A DNA stretch of 64,000 bases from Pseudomonas sp. JUb42. Its GTDB lineage: Bacteria; Pseudomonadota; Gammaproteobacteria; Pseudomonadales; Pseudomonadaceae. A program made the position numbers and the translations under genes. The notes under the pieces are model-generated. The model was not told the DNA's origin, ran no database searches, and saw only the letters and a list, made by a program, of their open reading frames with translations. Of this stretch, positions 7,852 through 16,296 are shown one piece after another. How positions within the stretch are numbered: position 1 is the first letter of the stretch; every line of letters begins with the position of its first letter. The stretch lies in contig NZ_JANUFD010000021.1 of assembly GCF_024807945.1 (NCBI RefSeq), forward strand, positions 1 to 64,000, in the 5' to 3' direction.

Positions 7852-8490
7852 ATGAACACAACCACTGAAACCGATATTTCCGGTCTCAGGTGTTACGACA
7901 AGGTTGTCGATGCTGTCACCTACACCGTTCCACGCGGCATCACCCGGGAAGCCAGGGGCCGTGTGTGGATTGTGCGAGTCCTGAAAAACAAAGAGCCGCT
8001 GGTACACGCCCGCTTTACCGATGCGCGCTTTGGCGGTACGCGTCGGGCGCTGGACGCGGCCATCATTCACTTGCTGCACAGCGGTCTGGCCTGGCGCAGT
8101 GAGGATGTCCTGTCGTTGAACGAACGTGCCGTGGTGCACTGGCGCAAGCGCAGCGGTGTGGGTTTGTGTGCGGTGGCGTATGTCAGTCGCACGGCCGAGG
8201 ATCGGGCCCACGCCGGGCGCGGTGAAACCCTGTTTCTGGCGACGTTCCGGCGCATCGCCAGCGGGCGCGGAATGGACAAGTTTCGCGGCAAGTTGATCGA
8301 GGTCCTGGAGCTGGCCTATGCGCTCAAACATGACGGCGAAAAAGCGCCCTATGTCGAGCAGAAAAAACTGCGCCGCGAGGCGGATAAAGTGCTTGAAAGT
8401 GAAGCGTTTGAGCGCTTTCTCGAGGCCGGTCAGCGCAAGGTCGATCAAATCGTCGTGACTGAGTATCTGGATGCTGTCGAACCGCCATAA
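7852..8490 (+). CDS. Conserved hypothetical protein
   Basis: 212 residues from MNTTTETDISGLRCYDKVVD, with AAGG just upstream. The central part (YTVPRGITREARGRVWIVRVLKNKEPLVHARFTD, then ALDAAIIHLL) and a charged helical C-terminal third (GKLIEVLELAYALKHDGEKAPYVEQKKLRREADKVLESEAFERFLEAG) suggest a soluble, possibly nucleic-acid-associated protein. I do not recognise a named domain. It reads toward the chemoreceptor gene at 8564. Confidence 0.6.
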   Translation: MNTTTETDISGLRCYDKVVDAVTYTVPRGITREARGRVWIVRVLKNKEPLVHARFTDARFGGTRRALDAAIIHLLHSGLAWRSEDVLSLNERAVVHWRKRSGVGLCAVAYVSRTAEDRAHAGRGETLFLATFRRIASGRGMDKFRGKLIEVLELAYALKHDGEKAPYVEQKKLRREADKVLESEAFERFLEAGQRKVDQIVVTEYLDAVEPP

Positions 8491-8563
8491 ACGCCTCAAG
8501 AAACGGGGTGCGCAGCCGATGTTTCAAGCATCAATCCAGCCCATAAAAATGAGCGCATCTCCA

Positions 8564-9880
8564 ATGTTCAATCAACGTTTGAAAAAAGAGTTAGCGACCC
8601 TTCAGGAGGAGCTTTCGTCTGTCCAGCAAGTGCGTGCCAGCCTGGACAGCGAAATGTTGGTCGTTCACCTCGATGCCCAGGGACGGATTGAGTCAGTAAA
8701 TGCCAATTTCGAAAAAGAAATGAGCTATCGGGCAGCCGATATTGTGGGGCGCTCCCCGGAAGATCTGGTGCCGGCCCACGTCAAGCAACTGGACTTTTTC
8801 CAGCGCCTCAAAGCCGCCCTCAGCCGCGGCGAACACCTCAATGGTGCCGTGCGTCTGTTGCGCGGTAATGGCGAAGAAGCCTGGCTGCGCTCGATTCTGC
8901 AACCGGTGCGCGACAGCAATGGCCGGGTGAAATCCTTCACCCTGCACTCCAGCGATCTGACCCGCACCATCGAAAGCTCCCGCGAACACGAAAACCTGAT
9001 CGCCGCGCTGCAGCGCTCCACCGCCGTCATCGAGTTCAACCTGGACGGCATCGTGCTGGACGCCAACTCGCGCTTCCTCGGCGCCGTGGGTTACTCGCTG
9101 GAGCAGGTCAAGGGCAAGCATCACCAGATGTTCTGCGAGCCAGAGGAATACAACTCGGCGGCCTACAAGACCTTCTGGGAAAAACTGCGCCGTGGCGAGT
9201 TCGTCACCGGCCGCTTCAAACGCGTCGACAGCCGTGGCCATACCGTCTGGCTGGAAGCGTCCTATAACCCGATTTCCGATGCCCATGACCGCCTGTACAA
9301 AGTGGTCAAGTTCGCCACCGTCATCACCGACCAGGTCAACCGCGAAAACGCTGTGGCTGAAGCGGCGAACATTGCGTTCAGCACCTCGCAGCAGACCGAT
9401 GGCACCGCGCAGAAAGGCGCCGGTGTGATTCAGGAAACCGTCGACGTCATGCGCGAACTGGCCCAGCACATGGAACAGGCAGCCGAGAGCATCGCCGCCC
9501 TGGACAAGCAGTCGCAGATCATCGGCTCGATCATCAGCAGCATCAGTAGCATCGCCGACCAGACCAACCTGCTGGCCCTCAACGCCGCCATCGAAGCAGC
9601 CCGTGCCGGTGAGCAGGGTCGTGGTTTTGCCGTGGTAGCGGACGAGGTTCGGCAACTGGCCTCGCGTACCAGCAAGGCCACCGAAGAAATCGTTGGTGTC
9701 GTGGCACAGAACCAGAAACTGGCCGAACAGGCGGTAGCGATCATCGTCAATGGCAAGCAACAGGCGCAACAAGGCCTCGAACTGGCCAGCCAGGCAGGCT
9801 CGGTGATCGTCGATATTCAGGACGGCGCGCAGCGTGTGGTCAGTGCCGTAGGGCAGTTCGCCAATCAGCTGTCGAGTTAA
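8564..9880 (+). CDS. BdlA-like cytoplasmic chemoreceptor with two PAS domains
   Basis: 438 residues with no transmembrane segment. Two PAS domains (about residues 25-125, with EMLVVHLDAQGRIESVN, and about 145-250, with KGKHHQMFCEPEEYNS) precede a methyl-accepting signalling domain ending in the highly conserved hairpin IADQTNLLALNAAIEAARAG. This is the layout of BdlA, the biofilm-dispersion sensor of P. aeruginosa. The start at MFNQRLKKEL matches family N-termini, though three upstream in-frame ATGs exist and none has a strong ribosome site. It would act with CheA/CheW and link redox or nutrient cues to attachment. Confidence 0.88.
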   Translation: MFNQRLKKELATLQEELSSVQQVRASLDSEMLVVHLDAQGRIESVNANFEKEMSYRAADIVGRSPEDLVPAHVKQLDFFQRLKAALSRGEHLNGAVRLLRGNGEEAWLRSILQPVRDSNGRVKSFTLHSSDLTRTIESSREHENLIAALQRSTAVIEFNLDGIVLDANSRFLGAVGYSLEQVKGKHHQMFCEPEEYNSAAYKTFWEKLRRGEFVTGRFKRVDSRGHTVWLEASYNPISDAHDRLYKVVKFATVITDQVNRENAVAEAANIAFSTSQQTDGTAQKGAGVIQETVDVMRELAQHMEQAAESIAALDKQSQIIGSIISSISSIADQTNLLALNAAIEAARAGEQGRGFAVVADEVRQLASRTSKATEEIVGVVAQNQKLAEQAVAIIVNGKQQAQQGLELASQAGSVIVDIQDGAQRVVSAVGQFANQLSS

Positions 9881-9922
9881 GGGCGGAATTTTGAAGCGAG
9901 GGGTTTTGCGCAGGCAAAATTA

Positions 9923-9942
9923 AGCCCGGCAAAAGCCGGGCT
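9923..9942 (-). terminator. Rho-independent terminator, cassette A (and bdlA-like end)
   Basis: AGCCCGGC-AAAA-GCCGGGCT forms a perfect 8-bp stem. On the minus strand it is followed by TAATTTTGCC. It lies between the convergent bdlA-like gene and the repeat-protein gene and could serve both. Identical stems are at 19815 and 22306. Confidence 0.85.
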
Positions 9943-9963
9943 GGAGAGACAAGCGCCTGGGGA

Positions 9964-10389
9964 TCAGCTCAGGCGGCTTGCACCGATATGGTCAGCACCA
10001 TCAGCAGCGACACGGTTTGCACCAACGCGGTCAGCACCATCAGCGGCTACGCGGTTAGCACCAACGCGATCAGCACCATCAGCAGCGACGCGGTTTGCAC
10101 CAACACGGTCAGCACCATCAGCGGCTACGCGGTTAGCACCGACGCGATCGGCACCATCAGCAGCGACGCGGTTTGCGCCAACGCGGTCAGCACCATCAGC
10201 GGCGACGCGGTAAGCACCGACACGATCAGCACCATCAGCAGCTACGCGGTTTGCACCTACATGATCAGCGCCGTTTTCGGCAACGACTTGGGCGTTCAGT
10301 GGGTCATGACCAGTGATGGCTGGAAGAGCGAAGGCGCTGGAAGCCAGAACAGAGAAGGCCAGGCCGAAGATCAGTTTGGAAGTTTTCAT
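9964..10389 (-). CDS. Secreted repeat protein, copy A (8 x 13-residue repeats)
   Basis: 141 residues. A signal peptide (MKTSKLIFGLAFSVLASSAFA, cleavage near 21) is followed by LPAITGHDPLNAQV, then eight tandem 13-residue repeats of consensus VAADGADRVGANR, ending LS. The first and last units vary (VAENGADHVGANR, VAADGADHIGASR). The DNA repeat is 39 bp. A GGAG ribosome site lies about 10 bases before the ATG. No known domain. The regular Asp-Gly-Ala-Asp and paired Arg suggest either a repetitive export peptide cut at Arg or an ion-binding solenoid, both guesses. Similar small repeat proteins probably occur in other pseudomonads. Confidence 0.8.
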   Translation of the reverse strand: MKTSKLIFGLAFSVLASSAFALPAITGHDPLNAQVVAENGADHVGANRVAADGADRVGAYRVAADGADRVGANRVAADGADRVGANRVAADGADRVGANRVAADGADRVGANRVAADGADRVGANRVAADGADHIGASRLS

Positions 10390-10524
10390 GAGGGTTGCTC
10401 CAGATCGGTTAGAAGTTGTTGTTAACTCGGTATGGAGGTAATGCTACGCCGCTGGGATTTATTAAGAAGTCAATGCGATTGGTACCGATCATTGCTGAAA
10501 TTGATAGTGTTTAGGGAACGAATT

Positions 10525-10606
10525 GTGGGGTGAATTCGCCAAGGCATTCCAGGCGACGAATATCTATCGAATGTGCCCGCCCCTTCGCGGATAAATCCGC
10601 TCCCAC
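10525..10606. repeat. REP-type inverted pair, diverged
   Basis: Left arm attgtggggtgaattcgcc and right arm cgcggataaatccgctccca are relatives of the REP pair at 17643. The left arm is decayed. The 10390-10734 gap holds this pair, the next hairpin and cassette A leader, and no gene. Confidence 0.6.
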
Positions 10607-10645
10607 AAGGGCGCACATCCCGGTTCCACCGCGCTTGCCGCTATC

Positions 10646-10699
10646 TGTAGGAGTGGCTTTAGCCGCGAGCACGTCCTCCCGGCCAAAGCCGGTCCTACA
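10646..10699. repeat. REP-like hairpin (tgtaggagtggctt family)
   Basis: tgtaggagtggctttagccg faces ggccaaagccggtcctaca. It stands 35 bp after the stop of the seven-gene glycan operon and may act as its transcription end or mRNA 3' stabiliser. Confidence 0.7.
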
Positions 10700-10733
10700 G
10701 GGGGGGCGTTATTGCGCGACAGCGCTGTGAGCC

Positions 10734-12338
10734 TCACTCCACCTGCCGATACCTCACGCAATACCCCAACCCACACACCTGCTGCGCATACCGTTCGAGC
10801 ACGAAGGCATCCAGCGTTGGAAAGCGCTGGCGCATGTCGCGGCCGTCGATGCGGTAGGAGGGAAAGGTGGTGGAGTAGACGATGGCGCTGGGGGCGGTGG
10901 TGTTCAGGGCCTGGATCAGTTCGGCTTCGTAGTCGGCGTTGGCGTAGACCGGGTAGGTGAAGCGGGTGCAGGCGGGGCGGTCGAGCAGGGCGTTGATCAC
11001 GCCGTTGTTGGCCAGGTCGAAGACGCAGCCGACTTGCCGTTCCTGCAGGCGCGCAGCGGCCCAGCCGGCGCCTGGGGTCAGTGTTGCGCTGTTGCTCGGT
11101 GGCGTATTGAGGCGGGCCAGCCACTGGTACTGACCTTCACGCAGGTGCTTGCCGTGGCTGTAGAGCAGCGCCGACGCCGAGAGGGTGAGCAAGGCCAGCA
11201 GGGTCAGGTGGCTCAGGCGCAGGTCGCGGGCGTCTTGATGGGGCGTGCAGGCGTAGGCCGTCAGGCAGGTGATCAGGAAGAAGCCCAGGTTGTGCTGCAG
11301 GACGGTCAGGGCGGCGCTGACACCGATCAGGATCGGCAACAGCAGCACCGCGCGACCAAGCTGCAGATCCTTGCGCGGCAGGCTCAGCAACAGGCACAGC
11401 GGCGCCCACAGCGCACTGTAGATATGTTCGACGTCGGCGCGGTTCAGGCCGATCTTGAGCATGATCACCGTGAGCAACAGCAGCACGCAGCGCAGCGTCA
11501 GACGCTCCAGGGAGCGCCGCTCGCGCCAGGCCGAGCGCAACCCCAGGGCCATGACGAACAGACCAATGGCGGCGGCGAACAGACTGAGGATCAGCGCCTC
11601 GCCGCGCCAGCCGTAACCCCACTGGGCCGAGGTGGCGAGCAGCACGCGCAGGTTGTCCAGATAGCCGGGCAGCGAGAACGGCCCGGACACCATGCCCAGG
11701 CCAAGCAACGTCAGGGCCGCGCCCAGGGCCACCCACCACTTGCTGCGTCGCTTGATGGCCAGGATCAGCAACGGCGGCCCGAAGGCAAAGGCGCCGGCAA
11801 TACCGCGATCAAACGACCAGAACAGCCCGAAGCCCAGCAGCGCCCCGAGAAGCAGGCGCAGGATCGTGGCTGCCGGCACTCGCCAGGGCCGCTCATGCAG
11901 CAGCACGAAGACATACAGCGCCGCCAGTAGGATCAGGTCGCGATAGCCGACGAAAAATCCCGCCGCCAGGGCCGTGGCCAGCAGCAGCGTGCCGCGCCAG
12001 GGTCGCTGACGGGACAGCTCGTCAGCGATCAGCAGCAACAGCGCGGCGGCAAGGATATTGAGCACGGCATACAGCGCCACGGTCGGCAGCAGATAGTGGT
12101 CATCACCCCAGATCAACCGCGCCAGCCAGGCGGGCAGCACATCGACGACCCCATGAATGCTCAGGGCCCGAAAGGGCGGCGCGGTGGTGCCGAAATAGCT
12201 GACGGCGGTGGCGAAGAACTCGCCTTCGTGGAAGGGATCTTCAAGGATCAGGCTGCCCTTGAGGTGGGGCGCGATAATGAACAGCACGCACAACAGGCTC
12301 AGGGCCAGGGCGCGCCAGGGTCGATGCAGCTCGGCCAT
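10734..12338 (-). CDS. Polytopic membrane protein, GT-C-like glycosyltransferase candidate
   Basis: 534 residues with about 11-13 hydrophobic spans. Near the N-terminus the loop GSLILEDPFHEGEFFATAVSYF carries acidic residues after the first span, the position used for catalysis by GT-C lipid-linked sugar transferases. A soluble C-terminal domain of about 100 residues follows the spans (VGCVFDLANNGVINALLDRPACTRFTYPVYANADYEAELIQAL). Last gene of the operon, 12 bp after the GT2 gene, which could make its polyprenyl-phosphate sugar donor. Function is inferred from topology and context only. Confidence 0.6.
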   Translation of the reverse strand: MAELHRPWRALALSLLCVLFIIAPHLKGSLILEDPFHEGEFFATAVSYFGTTAPPFRALSIHGVVDVLPAWLARLIWGDDHYLLPTVALYAVLNILAAALLLLIADELSRQRPWRGTLLLATALAAGFFVGYRDLILLAALYVFVLLHERPWRVPAATILRLLLGALLGFGLFWSFDRGIAGAFAFGPPLLILAIKRRSKWWVALGAALTLLGLGMVSGPFSLPGYLDNLRVLLATSAQWGYGWRGEALILSLFAAAIGLFVMALGLRSAWRERRSLERLTLRCVLLLLTVIMLKIGLNRADVEHIYSALWAPLCLLLSLPRKDLQLGRAVLLLPILIGVSAALTVLQHNLGFFLITCLTAYACTPHQDARDLRLSHLTLLALLTLSASALLYSHGKHLREGQYQWLARLNTPPSNSATLTPGAGWAAARLQERQVGCVFDLANNGVINALLDRPACTRFTYPVYANADYEAELIQALNTTAPSAIVYSTTFPSYRIDGRDMRQRFPTLDAFVLERYAQQVCGLGYCVRYRQVE

Positions 12339-12350
12339 AGCGGGACATCC

Positions 12351-13172
12351 TCAGGGGTTGTAGTGGCCCAGGCAGGCCTTGAGCAGCACCTGGACGAGCG
12401 ACAGGTTGCCGCGCACGTTGCTGATCTTGGTCGGCACCTCGCCCTTGGGGTAACGCCGCGCACTGGGCAGCTCAACGCAGCGGTAGCCCAGACGCGGCGC
12501 GCGATAAGACAGGTAAGCGAGCAGCTCGTAGGTCATGAACACCTGGCGAAATGGCGCGACGGCCGGGTCCAGCAGCAGGGCGCGGCTGTAGGCACGAAAA
12601 CCCTGGGTGGTGTCGGTCCAGTCAAAGCCTGAGGCTAGGCTCAGCAGCGGCGCGTGAATGAAGCGAATGGCGAAGTCCCGCGACGTGGGGGTGTTCTCGG
12701 CCTGACCACCGGCGATAAAGCGCGAGGCCTGGACGAAGTCCACACCGTCGCGCAGGGCGTCGATAAAACCGGGGATGGCCGCCGGGTCGTCCTTGTCGTT
12801 GCCATCAATGGTGACGATGCCGGCATAACCCTGATCCAGGGCAAAGGCGTAGGCGCAGCGCAACTGGGCGCTGAGCTTGCCGGGCCCGGTCTTGCGCAGC
12901 AGGCCACTGACGCCCAGAGCCTGCAGGGCTGACAGCTCAAGCGAACCATCGCTGCTGCCGCCATCGACGATGATGATGTCGGCGACGGCGGCGATGTTCA
13001 GGGTGACCATGCGCTGCAGCAGGCGGGTGATGCGCGGGCCTTCGTTGATCACCGGAATGACCACGCACCACGGCTGTTGGCGACCGCTCCAGAGCGGCGT
13101 ATCGAAGGTCGGTACTTGCCAGGCGGTACGCTGTGCCTGTGTGGGTTCGGCACTGGAGAGAGCAGGGGGCAT
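12351..13172 (-). CDS. GT2 glycosyltransferase, dolichyl-phosphate-mannose-synthase type
   Basis: 273 residues. GT-A domain with CVVIPVINEGPRITRLLQRM, the IIIVDGGSSDGSLEL nucleotide site and GIVTIDGNDKDDPAAI as metal-binding loop. The overall layout and the later FMTYELLAYLSYRAPRLGYR segment resemble polyprenyl-phosphate glycosyltransferases (DPM1/GtrB-like) without C-terminal membrane spans. It lies 9 bp after the small transporter gene and 12 bp before the large membrane gene, so it may load a sugar on undecaprenyl phosphate for transfer outside. Confidence 0.82.
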   Translation of the reverse strand: MPPALSSAEPTQAQRTAWQVPTFDTPLWSGRQQPWCVVIPVINEGPRITRLLQRMVTLNIAAVADIIIVDGGSSDGSLELSALQALGVSGLLRKTGPGKLSAQLRCAYAFALDQGYAGIVTIDGNDKDDPAAIPGFIDALRDGVDFVQASRFIAGGQAENTPTSRDFAIRFIHAPLLSLASGFDWTDTTQGFRAYSRALLLDPAVAPFRQVFMTYELLAYLSYRAPRLGYRCVELPSARRYPKGEVPTKISNVRGNLSLVQVLLKACLGHYNP

Positions 13173-13181
13173 GGGGTTTCC

Positions 13182-13538
13182 TCAGGCGACATGGGCGGTG
13201 ATCAGCGCCACCCCGGCCATGACCAGGACGATCCCGGCGATGGTCGTCCAGTAGAAGGGCTCGCGAAAAATCAGCGCCGAAGACAGCGCCACCGTGGCAA
13301 TCGCGCCGGCGGTCAGCACCGGGTGGGCGACGTTCAGGGGCAGCCGTACCAGCGCCGCGGCATACAACAGGAAGGCCGCGCCATACAGCACCAGGCCCAG
13401 CCAGAACGGCCAGTTGCTCAGGGCGGCGATGGGCTCTTTGAGGGACGGGAACTGGCGCGGCGGCATCATGGCCATCTTCACCAGCACGCTGGCCGAGGCG
13501 TTACAGAGAATGCCGCTGAGCAGGATCAGCCACTTCAT
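13182..13538 (-). CDS. Small EamA/SMR-type membrane protein, possible lipid-sugar flippase
   Basis: 118 residues with four spans: LILLSGILCNASASVLVKMAM, FWLGLVLYGAAFLLYAAALVRL, HPVLTAGAIATVALSSALIF and WTTIAGIVLVMAGVALI. Size and topology match ArnE/ArnF-like half-flippases for undecaprenyl-phosphate-linked sugars and small multidrug resistance proteins. Its ATG overlaps the preceding stop by 4 bp. The company of lipid-sugar glycosyltransferases favours a flippase. It could work as a homodimer, since no partner gene is present. Confidence 0.8.
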   Translation of the reverse strand: MKWLILLSGILCNASASVLVKMAMMPPRQFPSLKEPIAALSNWPFWLGLVLYGAAFLLYAAALVRLPLNVAHPVLTAGAIATVALSSALIFREPFYWTTIAGIVLVMAGVALITAHVA

Positions 13539-14359
13539 GACGCGGTACTCCCGTAATGCCGCTGCGCTACCTCCACAGCCCGCTCGATGGACCATTCGGC
13601 CGGTTCGTGGGGGCTGCTGAGCATTTCGATGCTGACCACATGAGCAGGCAGATAGCGGCGGATGGCCTCGGCCATGCGTGGGTGATTGGTGCTGCCATCG
13701 CCCAGGGGCCGCAGATTCGGTTCGCTGGCATGGATATGGCCGATCTGCCCGGCATGGCGCTGCAGGATGTGCCAGGGGTCTTCGTGGTTGATGGCCAGGG
13801 CACCGGTGTCCAGTTGCATGCGGATGGCCGGGTGAGCGACCGCCCGGACCACTGCGGCGGTGCTGTGGCTGTCGGTCATGAAGTTGGCGCCGTAACAGAC
13901 CGGATTGGGCTCAAGGCAGATGCATACGCCATGGGCCAGGGCAATGTCGCCCAGGGCCTGGAAAAAATCCGTGGCGCGCCGCTGCGTCTGCTCATCATCG
14001 AGGCCGCTGCGATCGCGGTTCTTCGGCGAGCCGAACACCAGTCGGTTGGCGCCTATCCCTGCGGCAATCCGGCAGACCGCTTCCAGGTGATACAGCATGG
14101 CCAACTGGCTGGCCGAGTTGCCGAACAGGTTCAGGCCAGTGGTGCCGAACAACAGCGACTGCATGCCGACGATGTTGATGCCGTGGTCAGCCCACCAGCA
14201 CCTGACTCGGGCAATGTCGCTGTCCTGGGCCTTGAGCGGGTCGGGGAAGTATTTGCCCGGGGCAATATCGATGGCATCGACGCCCTTGCGGGCCAGCAGT
14301 GCGGCAATCAAAGGGTCCTGGTGGACTTCCCAGGCAATGTTGGATATCGCCAGTCTCAT
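13535..14359 (-). CDS. Xylose-isomerase-like TIM-barrel sugar epimerase/isomerase
   Basis: 274 residues beginning MRLAISNIAWEVHQDPLIAALLARKGVDAIDIAPGKYF. Conserved metal-site features of the AP-endonuclease-2/sugar phosphate isomerase barrel are visible: CICLEPNP (Glu), MQLDTGAL (Asp), QIGHIHASEPNLRPLGDGS (His and Asp) and VSIEMLS (Glu). It overlaps both neighbours by 4 bp. Substrate unknown; it may interconvert a sugar made for the tailoring pathway. Confidence 0.8.
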   Translation of the reverse strand: MRLAISNIAWEVHQDPLIAALLARKGVDAIDIAPGKYFPDPLKAQDSDIARVRCWWADHGINIVGMQSLLFGTTGLNLFGNSASQLAMLYHLEAVCRIAAGIGANRLVFGSPKNRDRSGLDDEQTQRRATDFFQALGDIALAHGVCICLEPNPVCYGANFMTDSHSTAAVVRAVAHPAIRMQLDTGALAINHEDPWHILQRHAGQIGHIHASEPNLRPLGDGSTNHPRMAEAIRRYLPAHVVSIEMLSSPHEPAEWSIERAVEVAQRHYGSTAS

Positions 14360-15150
14360 GGATGCACGTCTCTTACGGCGGGAAGGGTTCGCGGCTCGGA
14401 CTGCGCGTAGGCGCGGATGGCCTGCACGGTGTCGCGAAAGCTGTAGGGGTAGCGGCCACGGCTGCCGAACACCTGGGCATGGCGGCTTTGCAGGTCGTAA
14501 TGGGCCACAGGGCCGACTAGGCGATTGCTGAAGGTGCGGCCAAAACCCAGGCGCGCGACCTCGCCGACGCTGATCGGTTGCGCGCTCAGGTGCAGGCGCT
14601 GCAGGCGGGCGTCGAGGGCGGTCTGGATGTCCCAGCTCAGGTTGACCATGGGGTAGAACTGGAACAGCGCGCGGCTGTCGATGGCGTCCAGGTTATTGCC
14701 GTTGTGCAGGTCGAAGATCACGTTTTTGCGCAGCCCCGGGCCGACCAGGCCGGGCAGGCGAACGATCAGCGCCTCAGGGAAATGCGCCTCGACGAACTGC
14801 TCCAGGCGATAGCGATGCAAGCCATAGGCATGCAGACCGTTTTCCAGCACTGGGCTGTTCTCATCGACGCCATGGGGTTCGCGAAATACGTCCACGGTGC
14901 TGATCAGCACGAACTGGCGGCAGCTCACCGTGCGCAAATGGCCGATCAGATTTTCGATGGCCTGCCAGTCGGCCTCGGGGTTCTGGTTGGCCCGCCATTT
15001 CTGCCCGGGCGCGGCGGCGCAGATCACTCGTTCGAAGGCGCGGCCGCAGATATCGCCGATGTTGTTGGCGCGATAGCGCTGATCGAACGTCTGTTGCCGC
15101 AGCAGGGTGCTGCCCACGAATCCGGTGTAGCCGAGCAAGGCGGTGGTCAT
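14356..15150 (-). CDS. NAD-dependent epimerase/dehydratase-like (extended SDR)
   Basis: 264 residues from MTTALLGYTGFVGSTLL, where GYTGFVG is the Rossmann GxxGxxG. FVLISTVDVF gives the Ser/Thr strand and HAYGLHRYRLEQFV the YxxxK-like site, here degenerate (YGLHRYRLE, no clear Lys), so catalysis may differ from a normal epimerase. Many orphan SDRs of this kind sit in O-antigen clusters. An upstream ATG would add four residues. It overlaps the barrel gene by 4 bp. Confidence 0.78.
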   Translation of the reverse strand: MTTALLGYTGFVGSTLLRQQTFDQRYRANNIGDICGRAFERVICAAAPGQKWRANQNPEADWQAIENLIGHLRTVSCRQFVLISTVDVFREPHGVDENSPVLENGLHAYGLHRYRLEQFVEAHFPEALIVRLPGLVGPGLRKNVIFDLHNGNNLDAIDSRALFQFYPMVNLSWDIQTALDARLQRLHLSAQPISVGEVARLGFGRTFSNRLVGPVAHYDLQSRHAQVFGSRGRYPYSFRDTVQAIRAYAQSEPRTLPAVRDVHP

Positions 15151-15162
15151 GTGGCTGCTCAC

Positions 15163-16296
15163 TCAATCAGGGCGGGTAAAAGGCTCGGCGTCGAGCTTTT
15201 CCAGCACGTCGTAGATGTTGTCGATCTTGCCGCCCAGCACCGAATAGCTGCCGGGCAGGTGCGCGTGTTTTTCAAAGAGGATCGGGCGGGCGTCGTTGCT
15301 CTCGTTCATCACCAGCACGGTTTTGACTTCGAACAGCGACTCGACATAACGAGCGCCGCGCACCGCCGGGATATAGCGCTCGACGTCGCGCAGCATATGG
15401 TCGACGCGGCTCTGGCGCGGGTAGTGCTGCAGCTTGTCGTAGGGGTTGCGTCCTGGCTCGTCCTGCCAGTGCAGATGCGGGGTGTAGCGCACATGGGAAA
15501 GGCTGTGCAGGCCCTTGGCCGGAAACGGCATCATGGAGAAGAACGGCCCGTCCATCAGGGTGATGCCCAGGCTGTCCAGAGCCGCAGGCATCTGCAGCAA
15601 CGGCATCTCGGTGATTTCCTGTTTGAGCTGGGCCTGAATGCCGGGAAAGTCGCCGCCCAGCTGATTGAGGCCGCTGTAGGTGCAGTTGAAGGCATAACGG
15701 CAGTGCAACCGCGACTCGTCGCCATCGGCCCGGCGCAGCACCGCCTCGATGCCGCCTTCGCTACCGCGATACAGCGCCGTGACCTGGGTCTGGCAGCGCA
15801 CCTGGACCTCACACTCGCGCAACGCCTGCTCAGCCCACTGCGCCAGCTTGCTGGAGTCGAAGGCGAACTCCTGAACCTCGAACACCGCCTCGATCAAGCG
15901 TGGTTCGAACAGGCCGCGCAGCGCCGGGCTGGCTGGCTGGATCGGCGCGCCGATATCGCGACAGAAGCGCTCGAACTGCCGCGCCGTGACCTTGGAATTG
16001 CGTCGGGCAATGGCGTAGAGCTTGGTGAAGTCCTGCTTGATGATCGCGGGCCAGTCGCTGACAAAACGCGGCAGATTGACCCGGCTGCGGTAGGCCGTGG
16101 TGAAGCTGCGCGGGTAGTGATAGCCGTTATGCACCCGCGCCTGATTGTTGAAGGAGGCGCGTTGCATCAGCGCTGCTTCACGCTCGACCAGCACGATATG
16201 ACGCAGGCCGCGCTGACGGGCCAGGTAGACGGCGATGGCGGCGCCGTAGAAACCGCCGCCAATGATCAGGGCGTCGATGGGCTGTGCGTCGTTCAT
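15163..16296 (-). CDS. FAD-dependent oxidoreductase (DAO family)
   Basis: 377 residues with an N-terminal FAD-binding motif DALIIGGGFYGAAIAVYLARQ and a second typical segment NNQARVHNGYHYPRSF. The middle has RYAFNCTYSGLNQL, and the C-terminus SYSVLGGKIDNIYDVLE follows the glycine-oxidase/L-2-hydroxyglutarate-oxidase fold. In a glycan operon it may oxidise a sugar or an amino-sugar side chain. Its start shares a base with the stop of the upstream glycosyltransferase gene, so coupling is tight. Confidence 0.8.
   Translation of the reverse strand: MNDAQPIDALIIGGGFYGAAIAVYLARQRGLRHIVLVEREAALMQRASFNNQARVHNGYHYPRSFTTAYRSRVNLPRFVSDWPAIIKQDFTKLYAIARRNSKVTARQFERFCRDIGAPIQPASPALRGLFEPRLIEAVFEVQEFAFDSSKLAQWAEQALRECEVQVRCQTQVTALYRGSEGGIEAVLRRADGDESRLHCRYAFNCTYSGLNQLGGDFPGIQAQLKQEITEMPLLQMPAALDSLGITLMDGPFFSMMPFPAKGLHSLSHVRYTPHLHWQDEPGRNPYDKLQHYPRQSRVDHMLRDVERYIPAVRGARYVESLFEVKTVLVMNESNDARPILFEKHAHLPGSYSVLGGKIDNIYDVLEKLDAEPFTRPD

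Larger units (their letters stand above)
9913..10508 (-). repeat. Repeat-protein cassette, copy A
   Basis: A unit of about 0.6 kb, also present at 19805-20428 and 22296-22802 in the same orientation. All three share the terminator hairpin, the coding sequence, the untranslated leader with tccagatcggttagaagttg, and about 110 bp further upstream up to gaaattgatagt. Sequence outside these limits differs, so whole transcription units were copied. Confidence 0.88.

Noticed and set aside
9988..10260. Tandem 39-bp units resembling a CRISPR array
   Set aside because: There are no unique spacers; the units are directly joined, encode an in-frame protein repeat behind a signal peptide, and no cas gene is present.
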